Below, in pieces: positions 21,395 through 33,930 of a DNA stretch of 64,000 nt. This DNA is from Epiperipatus broadwayi. Its lineage: Eukaryota; Onychophora; Udeonychophora; Euonychophora; Peripatidae. The notes under the pieces are model-generated. The model ran no database searches. It saw only the letters and a list, made by a program, of their open reading frames with translations, and was not told the DNA's origin. The first letter of the stretch is position 1; every line of letters begins with the position of its first letter. The position numbers were made by a program, and so were the translations under genes. The stretch spans positions 186,001 through 250,000 of the forward strand of contig JAQFVV010000562.1 in NCBI GenBank assembly GCA_028023455.1. The letters are read 5' to 3'.

Positions 21395-23017
21395 TTTTGG
21401 GAGTCAGTTTCTGGGATATCTATTGCTGTGCAATTAGTGATCATGTGTTGAATTAATTTTGTAAGATAACGAAAATATTTTCTAAAATAATATATGTGTT
21501 TTTTAAAATATATAAAATTCGCGTTGTAAATCAGAGTGGTTAGAAGCGAAGACGAAGGGGATTAAATTTTTTGCTTTATAATACTTCATATATGTGTTTC
21601 ATTGTCAAGTGTGTATGAAGAATAGAAAGAAGGGAAAATTTTAATATTAAGAAAGTTTTGAAATGCATTGTGACGTATTTAATAAAAGACCAGAAGTATT
21701 CCACTATAATCACCACGAACAAAGAATGGATTATCTCAAATAATTGCTGTAATGAAATATAAATCATTTCAGAAAAGAGAAAAAAGGAATAAAACACAGT
21801 TTCATGAAAGTTTTAATGCTAAATAGTAAAAAATAGTCGCATATTCCAGTTAAGTTAAAAATAAATGTGTGTATGAATTCATAGTCGTAATAATAAAGTG
21901 TATTCAGCTGTAATTATAGCGATCAAATATAGATTATCTAGATGTTTGTTGTAACGAAAATAAAGTAGTTAAGTTAAAAGAATAAAACAGTTTTAGTAAG
22001 GTTTTAATCATAAATGGTAGATTCCAAAATATTCGCATATCTCTGTTAAGTTGAAGTGAAGAAATATATATGTTGGACTTTAGAATAATCGCCTATGTAA
22101 GCGAAGTTGAAAAGATATATGTGTGAATTTATAATAACGTATCCCAGTTAAGTTGAAAATAAAATATTTCTAATGATAAATGATAAAAATGTTCAAGTGT
22201 ATTTGTTAGGTTGAAGAAAAATATATACGTATGATTTTAAATATTCGAGAAAAGAAAATAATCGATAAATTACAAAACGTAGTAAGTATAACAAAGTATA
22301 TTAAGTAAGTTGAGGAAATATATGTGTATGATTTTAAAAAATAATCGTGCGGATAACTTGATCAATAAATTGCTAAAATAGCCTGTACAATGAAGTATAC
22401 CTGTTAAATGGAATGAAATATATGTGTATAATTTTAAAATAGTAAAGAGACAATATAAATTACAAACATAGTGTGTGTAACGAAGGAGGTTAGTCTGTTA
22501 AAAAAATATATGTGTGTATGATTTTTGTTTTAAAACAACCGTGACCTTAAAGTGATCGAAATTTATAAACGGAATATTAGAAATATATCATAAGTGTGTA
22601 CTGTTAGAAATACAGTCAAATAGAAATGAGTTTATTTAGAAATATCATTAACAGAGGAGTAAAGTATAGTAGTTGAGTTAGATTAAAAAAAATATATAAG
22701 TGCGACATTAATTGAAGTATAGTGAGTCAGAGTTGGATAAGTTGGAAAAAAAAATATAGGACAATCATCAAGGTCGGGCAGTCAGTCAGATGAATCTAAG
22801 GCAGGCGAAAAAGAGGGTGAACCAGAGTGCGGATGTTTGGGTTGGCTAGCGATCTAAATGCTAACTGACAGATAACAAAGAAATTAAAAGTAAATCAAAG
22901 TAGAAAGCAAAGAGTCAGTAGAAATAAATTTTTTATGTAGATATATCCAGAAGAGTTTAGTAAAATAATAGTAATAATAAATACAGATATCAAGAAGGGT
23001 TACATAAAGTTATATTT
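21395..23017 (+). repeat. LTR-element leader built of degenerate ~95-bp tandem repeats
   Basis: The untranslated leader contains a phrase of the form GAAATATATGTGTATGATTT followed by TAAAATAATCG that recurs near 21857, 22055, 22113, 22220, 22315, 22410 and 22503. Between occurrences lie GTTAAGTTGAA-like, GATAAATTACAAA-like and GTAACGAAGTAT-like phrases. Spacing in the last four is close to 95 bases. The first bases after the LTR (TTTTGGGAGTCAGTTTCTGG) occupy the place of a tRNA primer-binding site, but the tRNA could not be assigned. No coding frame is visible. Confidence 0.7.
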
Positions 23018-24466
23018 ATGCATAGAAGGTCCCAAGCTAAAATGGACTTTCAAGAAAAGGAAGTAAAAGAAGGGAATGAAGATAAGGAGATGAAAGTAAA
23101 AAGTAAAATAAACCATAGTGATATCATGGATGTGCTAAGGAAGATGAGGGTTGAGCAACAACAATTCATGAAGGAATACATGGATAGAGAAGAGAGAAGG
23201 ATGGAGGAATGGCTGGTACAGATAGAAATAGACAACCAGAAAAGAATTGCTGAAGCCATGGAAAAAATTAGAAATGATGTCATCCAGCAATCAGAGGCTA
23301 AAAATACAAGAAATTGATTTTACAGAGAAATTAAGGGGGATGAACAAAGGAGTATGGAGCCATGTGTATATGATGAATTAGAAAGGGCTGAGAGTATAGG
23401 TAGAGAGTCAGCCAAGTTTGATCTGAGAGAAGACATAGGGTGGCCAGAAAGGGAAATAAGAAAGTTAGATGAAGAAGTGGAAGTAATAAAAGTAGAGAAT
23501 AGTAGGATACTGACAATCATACAGAAAAATATAATTCAGATAGTGAAGGCAGTGGAAGGGTTGAACACAAAATTTAAAGAGGACAAATAGGTCAGCCAAT
23601 AACAGCGCCAATACTGAAGTAAAGGGCATAGGACCAAGAATCACTGAAGAATGTAGAGATATGGGCTCTGGAAATTGCATGGATTATCCTGTTGGCTTCC
23701 ACCAATTTCTAAAGATACCAGTTTTCACTGGAAACCCTGGAGAAAGCCCTATGGAGCACTTGAACAGCCTGGAACGGTATTTCAAATTTGGTAGAATGAA
23801 TGAGGAGGCCAAAAGTTAGCGGTTTCTTGCAGTCACTTGCAGTGTGAATCTCAAGTTTGGTGGAACTCACTGTTCCAGAAACTCACCACATTTTCAGGGT
23901 ATCACAAGGCTTTGAAGACCAGTTATTAGAGTGAGGAACTCCAAGAAGATGTGCTGCATCAGATAAAACTGGAGAAATGGAGACCGGAGGAATCATTTAT
24001 AACTTTCTTCCACCATCAAATAGCCAAGTTGCAGATGATGACTGCAAACCCATTATCTGAGATGCAAATACTCTGGATAACTAGGCATGGGTTCCCAAAA
24101 GATATAGAACAGATTCTAATCAGTACAGAGAGGAGGACGGTGGACTGTGTGGCCGAGTTGCTGAGTGCATTGGATACCACCAGGAATGACCAGAAGGAGG
24201 ATGGATATAAACCTAGACTGCCTCCAAAAGAACCTCTTATAATAAAAAATGGATGGGATCCTAGTGAAGGACGATGGCAAGAAAACTGGAGATATTCTAC
24301 AAAGTGGAACCCAAGGAGGCAGGAAAATGGACGACAAAGATTGGAGACGGAATGTAAGCATCCATTTGACAGAACTGAAGACCGTGAACTTAGGGATCAA
24401 AATCTGAATCCCAGAGGAGGCAGAGGTGATGTCAATAGAGAAAGACAACCACCAGATAAAACCTAA
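23018..24466 (+). pseudogene. Decayed gag-like coding region of the LTR element
   Basis: An ATG at 23018 begins a highly charged, probably coiled-coil region (about 100 codons rich in E, K, R, Q). A single in-frame TGA at 23315 is followed in the same frame by another charged segment to 23590. A frame change then leads to a capsid-like region around 23640-23930: PVFTGNPGESPMEHLNSLER is typical of Retrotrans_gag domains ('..F.G.....EWL..FE'). From 23951 the original frame resumes with SFITFFHHQIAKLQMM and NPLSEMQILWITRHGFPKDI, matching the gag C-terminal capsid helices, and ends in a basic R/G/D/P-rich tail at 24466. No CCHC zinc knuckle is visible. It would form the virus-like particle shell in an intact copy; this copy has at least three interruptions. 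Confidence 0.8.
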
Positions 24467-25338
24467 GTGTAATCACCAATAAAGGAAGGATTCACTGATA
24501 CCAGATTGGAAATGGAATTGGATCACAAGAAATGGAGAATGGACTTGAACATTGATCATGATAATATAAAGAAATGATGAGCCTAAATGGCCAAACAGTA
24601 CAAAAGGATCCAAATGAAGACAAAGCATCAGATGATAGATAGTAGTGTGAGAGCGTAGATAGAGGCTGAAGGTGTGTAGGTTTAGATATTTGTAGATGGA
24701 TCTTAGCAGTATATGGTGAGCCTTCTCTGTTATGCATTCATGTGTGTTCTGCGGTCATCAAATCTTATTATATAGAGAAGATAGGGACAGAGATCCCCTT
24801 CTCATAATGACTCACTGGATTATGATTTCCAGTTAGATATTTGACAAATATCGTGAGTCAATAGTTTAGAAACCAATCTATGGGGGAAGAACCCCTTTAT
24901 AAAAAATACGAGTTATCAGTAAAATATTCTGAGCTCATGGATGAGCTGGACAAAAAAGATGCCAGCCTTTCAACCCACCTCGGTAATAGTGACCAAAGTT
25001 GGCACTTAGAGGGTTATCATTTGTAAAGTGTGAGGTATGAACAGGTTTAATCGAGTCATAGAGATATCCTGTGGACTTGAACCTGTATATACAAGTAGGA
25101 GGCAGAAACAAAACTCATGTAATGTCAATAGCAAGATTAAATCGGTTTAGTAATGCTGGTTGGGTCATCAGAGTAGGGATGTAATTTGCCTGGTCGCCTC
25201 TCTAGGAATAATCTCATCACTAAAGTTATATTAGAAGTAAATAGATATAAAATGGTTCTAACAGTAGTTAGGAGCATTTAGCTTGAAGTGCAGTAAATGA
25301 AAATTTTTTTAAGAAAAAATTTTGAAGAAGGGGAATGG
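24467..25338 (+). other. Interior of LTR element between gag and 3' LTR, no pol motifs
   Basis: In an intact Ty3/gypsy-like element more than 3 kb of pol would sit here; only about 870 bases are present. No protease DSG/DTG, RT (Y/F)xDD or integrase HHCC/DDE motif appears in any frame. The last bases, GAAGAAGGGGAATGG (about 25325-25338), form a polypurine tract placed exactly where plus-strand priming would occur, immediately before the 3' LTR. Confidence 0.65.
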
Positions 25339-27052
25339 TGTAATGTGATGATCGCACATACTGTGGTCACACATATAGATATTTAACATTTAAAGAATGT
25401 TAAATATTGTTTTTGGGTTAAAAAAAAGTGAGTTTAAAAAAATTACAAAACAAAGAAATGTTTAAGTAAAAAAGAGGGGGAATTAGAATCGAAACGATTC
25501 TTTTACCCTTCAAAGTTCAGATTTTAGAAAGAATAGAAATGTTAAGGTTAAAAATATCGATATCATGTGTTTAGTGTAAGATTAAAAAAAATGAGAATGG
25601 AAATATTAATAAAATAGAAACTTAATAATGTAAAAGAAAGCGGTAGTTGGGGAGTTTAATAAGATATAAGTAAATTTAGAATGTAACGAAAGATAAAGAT
25701 CTGTTCCTAAAATTACACATTTTGACAAAAATGAAATGCATGTTTGAATGTATGAATAAAGAGAGTACAGTTTATTTCATATCAAAATGAAATAATTTTA
25801 TTAAAGAAAATGATTGATAAATAAATGTAAAATATTATATTATAAAATTATGTCAAATTATAAGTAATTTTGTATAAGTTGCTGAAAGCATGTTAAAGTA
25901 AAAAGGTGTGAAATAAAAATACAGCGGGAGATCAAGATAAGAAAGGAATTTGAAAAATAAAGGACATTAATTAATTAATTGGAAAACAGTATTGGTCGAG
26001 ACTTCAGTGAAGACACTGCTCTGATAAGAAGCAGAGAAATATAAATAGAAAGCAGACATGAAAAGTTAAATTTTGGGAACATGAAGACAAACTATAACAT
26101 AAGGGAAGCTTCGAGGATGTGTGGCTAAGGGCCAGTCGTGATCGCCGGTCAATCCAGACTTCCATGCTATAATGGTTCGTGTCTCGATGTAACAACTGCT
26201 GACGTAGTGCCTGCCAAAGAGTTTGTTTTTGCCTTGCCTTGATGCCCACAATATGGAGGAGTTCCAACAATCAAATCTAACCGAAGAGCGACTGTTCCCT
26301 ACTAAAGAAGTGGGAAAAATTCCATGGGACGGTCAGCAAGATGCCAAGTTTATTCGAAGACTTTACAACCTAGGTAATTATGAACAAGGCATTTTATATA
26401 ACTTATGTGCACATACCATTTAAATGTAATTGCAATTACCAATCCCACATATAATGAGATAGACGTTAATTAGACTCCTTTCAATATTTGGAATGACTGT
26501 AAAGGGACACTTTATTTTCAAAGATTGCAATCATTTATAATATAATCTTCTATTGTATTTTATTTATTTGTTGTAGTATTGTAGCATAATCTGTTTTTTT
26601 ATATTCAGTGTTTATAATTTAGAGTATTTCTTTTATTATAATTTAGTGTATTAAATATCTTTTATTTATGTAAAATTTGTTTTGTCTCTTTCTTCACCAC
26701 TTCCAAAAATAATATAATCTTAGGGTTGGGAAATAATTATTATGCATTTGAGTACTTAATTAACATGTGAAGCTAGTGGTGCCGTATTTGATCCATTAAA
26801 TTTATAATTATCCAAGCGATGTAACTCTGTTAAATCTTACAGCAGTCGGGGGAAGGTTGACTGGGAAATATAACCTGGGGCTATACCTGTATAGCATACA
26901 AGTTCGGTCAAGTACGGATATAGACTCGTTTATGTCCGTATTTTCTCTCTGCTTGTGGTAGCGGAAAGTGGACAATCTTGAATTATAAGAATTCCCCATT
27001 ATATCTATATAAAAGGGAAGTTTAAGCTTTCGATCGCCGGGTTTCCATTACA
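25339..27052 (+). repeat. 3' LTR
   Basis: The direct repeat of 19686-21394. It apparently starts TGTAATGTGATGATCG right after the polypurine tract and ends ..GGTTTCCATTACA, giving the usual TG...CA boundaries. It carries the same TATA-like sequence near its end. Only 215 bases separate its end from the splice site of exon C, so the host intron's branch point and polypyrimidine region lie in or next to the flank. Confidence 0.9.
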
Positions 27053-27267
27053 ATATATATATATAGAATATAAGTTTACTTATGCCACATAGTTGAAAAA
27101 CATAGCAATGCATTGATATCTTATTTATAATATGTGTGCTATGTGGCTAATTTTTATTAATTTAGCATTGATTTTGATGTACAGCCATTTGATTTTAGCA
27201 AATCGTTTTTTTTTTAATTAAAACTTAATTCTCAATTTAATGTTATTTAATTTTAAAATCTTTTTAG

Positions 27268-27414
27268 ATATTGTGTATACCATTTAAACACGATCTTAAA
27301 GACATAAAGATTAATATTTTAGCCATGAATGAAATACGTGATATTGCAAAAAATTGTGAATTTAAAAGCTGTTATGCATCATCTTTTCAATATGTAGACT
27401 GGGAAATCAAATAT
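27268..27414 (+). CDS. Patched-domain protein, internal exon C
   Basis: The acceptor TTTTTAG ends at 27267 and the donor GTAAGT starts at 27415. It contains 49 whole codons, phase 0 on both sides, with no stop. The peptide runs from ILCIPFKHDLKDIKINILAM to a C-terminal SSFQYVDWEIKY. In the Patched/PTCHD family this segment ('..I.A...VR........A..YS..F.YWEQY') is the end of the second large extracellular loop, leading directly into the transmembrane helix encoded by exon D. Two cysteines (CEFKSC) are close together. The preserved reading frame and consensus splice sites next to a large recent LTR insertion suggest the gene still splices normally here. Confidence 0.85.
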
Positions 27415-28355
27415 GTAAGTTTAATTGAACATATTTTTCCATAATAAATTTTATACTTTGCATTAATTTATAATATAAACCAAGAAGATTAGTGAACAAT
27501 GGAGATAATTAGTTATAGTTGCAAAAATCGTTAAGAATTGGAATTTCTTCTTGTATCTTCTCATTTGAAAGCTCTTTTGACATTTTAGTGTCATTTTTAA
27601 AACAGCAATTCTTAATGTTTGTAAAGGAAGTATATACTTTCCTGAGGCTATAATTAGTTATCTTTATTATCCAGAATCTTATTCATCTTTTTAAAAATCA
27701 ACTTAAGTAATTTATGATATTTTTAGTATTATTTTTGTTAGAAATAGAGAAGTGTTTGATAGTCTCTATGTTACTTGAATCCTTAAGTAATATGCCTGTG
27801 CATTAATTACAATTGAAAACTATATATAACACTGAAATAATTTTTATGTATATTTTGTTTTTTGATTATTTATATGACTTTTTCAAAATAGAGATTAGAT
27901 AGTATGCATGTTTGTTATGTATTTGTAATTTTTTAAAATTTTATAATAGAAGAAAAAAATCATGTATTTTTATTGATAATTTGTTAAAAACACCATATAT
28001 TATTGCTTTATGTGAGAGATGAAGTTAATCATTTTATGATGATGTAGGTTTATATGTATTATCATAAAATATATTTTTACAAACATAATATATGTATTGG
28101 ATATTATAAAATAGAAACTTTAGCATTGCACTTTTTAAATTTATGTATATAAATAAAGAATTTTATTTTTTCATGTTGAAATATTTTATTGAAATTTTTT
28201 TTTTTTGTTTGCAATTTTTTGATAATTTTGCTTAGATTATTCAAGTAGATAGCAATTACTAATCTCATATTGTATACAAAGAGTATGTTTCCACAAATAA
28301 TTTTTTGATATAAATAAAAAAAAGTATATTACCATTGCTATGATTTTATAGAATC

Positions 28356-29113
28356 ATGCCCATTAGAGATTTTCTACCATGGCACATGTCCAGAGATTTG
28401 AACACAGATTCAGGCTTCAATTGGACAGTTGAGCTGGAAGATAATAATCTAAATAAATATTTGGATTTAAAATTAAAGCAGACACACAATACACTCCAAT
28501 TTAAAATAATTATACCCCCCCCCCATATTAGAAAATGTATAGATATAAAATCTAAAGTATCCGCATCTCATAAATTTGCAGGCAAAACTTTTTATAGTGC
28601 AATTAATATTTATGTCAATGTGAAGCAGATAGAACTGAGAACATTCAATATTATCGGTTGACTTGATAAAAGCAGATTATTAAAGAACACACATACATAG
28701 ATATATGGAGTAATTCAAAACCAAAACAATTAATAAAATGGATGATTGTAGAAATAATAAAAGCTTAATTGCTCTACCATATTTATCAGTTAATAAAATA
28801 GTCAAATATGCTCAGACAAATTTAATGTCAGATTCAAAATTCCCATAAATTTAAACAAGGTCATCAATAATACAAAGGACAAAATTTTAACCCTGGACTA
28901 CCTCAATATCATCTATGCTGTGAACTACCCAAAATGACTGCCTATATGTATATTATGGTAAGGCCAAGGCAAATGTTACACTAGAATGATTCAATGCTCA
29001 TTAATATATAAAAAATCTAAGATTAAGCCTGAAGCATTTAATTCATCTGTCTTTCATAATCACAAGAGAGAACACAACCATAGCTGTGATCCAAGTGCTG
29101 TTATGTGCTAAGA
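28356..29113 (+). pseudogene. Penelope-like element fragment (RT C-terminus and GIY-YIG)
   Basis: A plus-strand frame gives FNWTVELEDNNLNKYLDLKL, the characteristic 'F.vE.E....LpFLDv.i' block after the Penelope RT catalytic site. It is followed by THNTLQFKI, HIRKCIDIKSKVSASHKFAG and an E-rich tail to about 28760. After frameshifts, 28980-29110 shows the nuclease end NSSVFHNHKREHNHSCDP, like the late GIY-YIG region of Neptune/Penelope proteins. The RT palm itself is missing. A run of nine C at 28507-28515 disturbs the frame. The protein sequence differs from the palindromic copy at 15.4-16.5 kb, so at least two Penelope lineages or ages are present. Confidence 0.72.
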
Positions 29114-30325
29114 GAAAAGTGACTGAAAGATAAACTAAAAGAGATGTTATATAAAATAAATATGTAATGAATATAATAGCATTCAAATCAGTAAAAAATG
29201 AATGATCTCAGCATTCTGACCATGAATATGATATGAAAGCACCAGAAGTATATTCATTACAATAAATATTATTAAATTTTATATTTAAACTCTGTATGAG
29301 TATTTTTTCACATAAATTATACGATCATGTGTCTTTCCAGTACACTTTATTTTTAGTCCCAGGTCAGTAATGAAAATTAATGCATACAGCATTTCTAGTC
29401 AGTTGCCTTATATTACACATAGTTAATACAAATATCTATTTTTTAAAAAATGCTTTAAAATCTCATTTTTATTACAATCATTGGCAAGTAGGAGTATTTA
29501 TAACATAATTTTTTTAAATGAAATTAGTTTAAAATAATATTCTGTGAAGACCCAAAACCCGAAGATGGCAATACATTTTGAGTAGAATAAAAACTTGGTA
29601 AATGCTATGAATATAACTTTCTAAAAACATCCAAACAAAATAAATAATCTACTGCAGTAAGCTTTAATTTGTTATGTTTTAAAATTTTCATCAATTTAAA
29701 TGTAAAATGATTTTCAGCTATATTGTTTTGATAATAGTGTACAGATAAGTAAAACAAAAAAAAATTCAAATAGATAACTGCAAGGCAAAGATCTCACCCA
29801 CAGTTAGCTCCTCTTCACACACACATACACAAAAAAAAGTGAAAGAAAAGGTATTATTCAATAAACTAGTCAATTACTGGATTTACATCTAATTAAAAAT
29901 AGATTATACATCTTTTTACTTTTCTTGTATTGGATGGTTAGATAGACTGATTATTATTTAGATACCTGAAAGAAAAATCATATGCCTATTTAAAAACTAA
30001 AAAAAATTTCCAAGATTTAACTGGTTTAGAATCGAACTGGCCACATTGCTCATCGTATATTACAGATATATGCATTAAATTGAATTGGAATTGATTCTGA
30101 ATTATCTTTACTTCCGCCAGTCCCAATATGCTATAAGTTTTACAATGTCAGTTTTCATTTTTGAGACTTATACTTTATTATATCATCATGTATAATATAA
30201 TGATTCGATGAGTGCAGTGTAAATTTATTACTGAATATAGTTTAGTATTTTTTATGTTATTCATTTTTTTACCATCATCACTACTATTTTGATCTGCTAA
30301 GCATTACTTAGTTTCAGCACTTAAC

Positions 30326-30377
<52 letters not shown>

Positions 30378-33289
30378 TTGTATGTATATGTTAAATCTAT
30401 AATAGTTCTCTTAGGCAAGAGGAAATATAGTACATACACCATAATTATCATAATAGTGAAATTGTAAATTATAATTTGAGTCCTCTGAAAAGAATAAAAA
30501 TTTTAAATTTCTGGAGAAAAAAATTTGATTAATTTGGTTTTTGATGCAGGCAAATGAAATTACAATTATTTAGCAAATGATGCATATAATCCTCTTTTAA
30601 CACTCAAGTTGGACACTTAGTTTACTATATAATTTGTTGGTTTTCTTCAAAGAGAATTATACTGGAAATGAAGTCAAACTTAAAGTCTAAACTAAATGAT
30701 TATGGTTTAGGTAGAATAAATTTTGTGATAACACATTTTACATCCTTATAAATCAGAAAGGCATTATGCAATATTTAGCAAATTGACATAAAATGATATT
30801 TTGAAGAATTTATTGTTTTTTTTTTCATCATAAAATGGTGGAAATATAAGAATTGCATTTAGAAACTAAATTTGAATAAATTTTACAAATAGTTTTGTCA
30901 TTAATGTAGTTAAAATTTTCAGTGAGATAATATCTTATGATATCTCTCGCATATAATTTAGAAAATTTATATCTGGAAAGCATATCTTGTGCTAACATAG
31001 AGCTTTAGTAACAGATATTGCCAAACTTATTTCTAATTATACAATATTTCATAACAATGAATGGAAATGCATGGCCGTAATGATAATTATGTATTAAAAA
31101 GGATAAACATTCTCACTGCTCTATATTTATCTATTTATTTGAATTTATTCAAGAACAATATAAAATTAGTACATTGACTATATTTTATGTCTTTTTATTG
31201 TGAGGATGGAGTTGATATCAGTAAAAAAAAATATTTTATGAAACGTGGATTCATAAACTTGTTTTTTGTCATTGCCTTAATTCAATAAAGAGTTAAAATA
31301 GAACTAAATATCTAAATTATAAATAAAAGAAACTTTACCCTGAATAGCATATGATGTACGGATATCGAAACCAAACCTTACATATCTCCCAGTATATTAA
31401 CTTAACTGTGCACACCGTCAGAATCCACACATAGAAATGTGGCTCAGCAATAGAGCAGATTTTTTTTTGTATTTAAATTTTTACAAACTTGATGAGTTAA
31501 ATAGAAAATTGTTAGAAATTAACATTTTAAAATTATGCTTGTGTTTTATTTATTATTTTTACGTCTATAGAGTCTATAGAATTTATGCGTTAATGGCCAC
31601 TAAGAAAACCAGATTTAATTTGGGTTTTTTTCATCCACATGATGTTTTTTTTTTTTTTACTTTGATCAGTCATATGATCTTATTGAAAATTATATAAATT
31701 TTACCAAGAATCATTATTAATCACTAACTACTATATTATTAGTAATAAGTGGTCATAAAAAATAATTTTTTAAAGTAAAAATGAAGAGTAGAAAAAGCCT
31801 TTCAAACTTGCAAATAGCTAATTACAACTTCTATAGATATCTGACTCAATAATTTTTTTTTTTAAGTGTCATAAATTTTGAATGCAGTAGAAATTTATGT
31901 TTGTAAACATGATTTTTTTTTATTTGATATTTACTTTAGTGAATTAAAATTTTTAATATATTATTTCAATTTTAGTTTTTAAGTTCCTAACTATATGTCC
32001 TTCAATTTTTATGCTTTATAAGTTACGAATTTTGTTACCTTTATCTTTATTTTGTTCCTGCATTATGTTTAATAGTTGCTACTATAAATTTTTAAAATCA
32101 GACATATGTATTAATTTTTATTTTACTTTATTCTTTGTATAATATTGAACTTTATTTCCAAATTAATATGTCCGTTTTGTTTATTTTGACTATGTGCTTA
32201 TGAACCATTAATCTGCCGTTTGTATTTCTTTACTTGTCTACTGCTATGTCCCCAAGGTGTTAAATTATATGCCAGTCGGGAGAGCATCAATAACTTTAAA
32301 TAAATTAAAACAAATTTAGTAATAAAACAATTTATTTAATAAAAATAAATACGAATAAATAAGGAATAAATAATTTAGAATTCCTTAAAAAATAAGTTCA
32401 ATCTATTATTAATCCTCACACGCACACACAATGTAATATTATAAGCACATTATATGTTTTAATTGCAGTCTTTTATATACATGTGCTTATTACTGTTTTA
32501 TATATGTATTTGTTTTACGGAACAATTATGTTTCTTGCAATTCAATATTTTATTTTAGCCAACAATCTGTTATTAAAAGTAAATGAATCATCCTCTTTTC
32601 AAATTTTCTTTGTGCTGACTTAGCACACACCCTTTTCATGCACTAATTAGCCATCTCTCTGCAAAATCATAGTTTTAAACCGGAGTTTTTATATGAGTCT
32701 GATCTTTTGATATAAATGACTAATTTTCATAATATTAGCATATATAGATTTTTTTCTAGAGTATGTTAAAATCAAAAAAATTTTAATTCAGGTACAATGT
32801 ATGCATGAAATACATTATATTTATAATCTACATCTAGATAATGTATGCACAGACATTCCAATCCTCCCACTACTCTGAACATATATAATCTAGTAGCTTG
32901 CCTAAGACACATATCTTTCTAGGGAAAAAATCTTTCTCTTCTTACAAAGTTGTGATAGTTTGTTCTTGTTGTTGTAGTAGGTTAGGAATAAGGCAATTTC
33001 TTCAGTCTGTCAGTTGATCCATACTGTGATCATTTTTTCTACTTGATCTCTGCCAACTTAATAACAAAGTATTTTTTTTTTGTTCACTTAACCTTCATTT
33101 TTTTCTAACTTAATTTCAAAACGTCAACATCAAGAAACTCATTTATTTCTTTTTCATTTTTTAATTTTATTAATTGTAATTGCCTTGACTGAATTCATAA
33201 TATCACTCCTAGTTATCCATTACTTTTTTAAAATATCATATATCTATATCCTCTTCCACAATTTTAAATTTTTCACAATTAAAGCTGTT
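29114..33289. other. Intron sequence, no recognised gene
   Basis: AT-rich filler. The only notable simple repeat is a (TA)n tract followed by (TG)n at 30331-30378. A plus-strand reading frame at 31437-31697 has no recognised product and a composition typical of chance AT-rich frames. No splice-bounded exon with Patched similarity was found. Confidence 0.4.
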
Positions 33290-33930
33290 ATTGCTAGTTG
33301 GCAACAACTTAGTAAGGTGAGACTGAAAATATCAGCACATTAATAACTTGACCAATGTCTTGCTGTACATAGAGAAAGCATTGATAGAACTTTAATGCTT
33401 CCTTATAACTAGATTCTTTAAATATTGAATAGCTTTCTCAACTATACTATTATTCTCATGATGGTAAGATAAAATAAGAATGTGACATATTCCTTTATCT
33501 TCTAAATAATCCATAAATTTGTGAGAGATAAGACCAGTCCCATTATTAGCTACAATAATCTTTGGATAACCACGTATAGCAAAAACAATTCTCTAAGTGC
33601 TTTAATTGTACATCCTACACTCATTTTTTTAATTACTATTTTATATTTTGTTCAATGAGAAACATATCAACAAATATCAAAATTATATATCAATACACTG
33701 ATCTTGCATAAACTAAATGTAAATGTGTCCAAAGTTGTGCAGACTTAAGCCACGCTTCAAATTTTTTAGATGGCCATCTAACAGATGACTGACAGATTAC
33801 ACATTTTTTTACTATTTGTTCTACTTCATGACTCAAATTTGCGATCAGAGTATGATCTAGCTAAAGCTTTTATATACATACTCCAGGATGACTTTGATGA
33901 AGTTAATTAAGTACATGATTCTGATCTTCT
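33290..33930 (-). pseudogene. Ty3/gypsy integrase remnant
   Basis: Minus-strand sequence around 33895-33870 gives KALARSY, the exact start of the zinc-binding HHCC region in many gypsy integrases (GHPGxxxxKALARSYVWW). The next block is frameshifted. At about 33570-33430 it reads NNGTGLISHKFMDYLEDKGI then CHILILSYHHENNSIVEKAIQ, the second D/E block of the DDE core ('DNGxxFxSxEFxxFxxxxGI' and 'SxYHPQSNGxxERxxQ'). The first D of DNG is replaced by N in this reading. The remainder (RKHxSSINAFSMYSKTLVKL) trails to about 33300. It has many stops and is non-functional. Confidence 0.75.

Larger units (their letters stand above)
19686..27052 (+). mobile_element. 7.4-kb LTR retrotransposon lacking recognisable pol
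   Basis: Two nearly identical ~1.7-kb direct repeats (19686-21394 and 25339-27052) frame a 3.9-kb interior, the architecture of an LTR retrotransposon. The interior carries a ~1.6-kb repetitive leader, a decayed gag-like coding region, an unrecognised 0.9-kb segment and a purine-rich polypurine tract directly before the 3' LTR. No protease, reverse transcriptase, RNase H or integrase motif was found in any frame between gag and the tract, so it would depend on proteins supplied by another copy. The flanks are AT microsatellite (ATATAT on both sides), compatible with a short target-site duplication but not proof. High LTR identity argues for a fairly recent insertion, yet the gag frame has several stops. 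It is inserted in the sense orientation in an intron of the Patched-domain gene. Confidence 0.9.

Noticed and set aside
23050-24448. Minus-strand frames opposite the gag-like region
   Set aside because: Mirror frames of a purine-rich coding strand (L/S/F-rich products) with no similarity of their own.
29150-29260. Second hammerhead-like motif (CTGA...GAAAG) after the Penelope fragment at 28.4-29.1 kb
   Set aside because: Only CTGA and GAAA agree, the stem is three bases and the GAUGA part of the core is absent.
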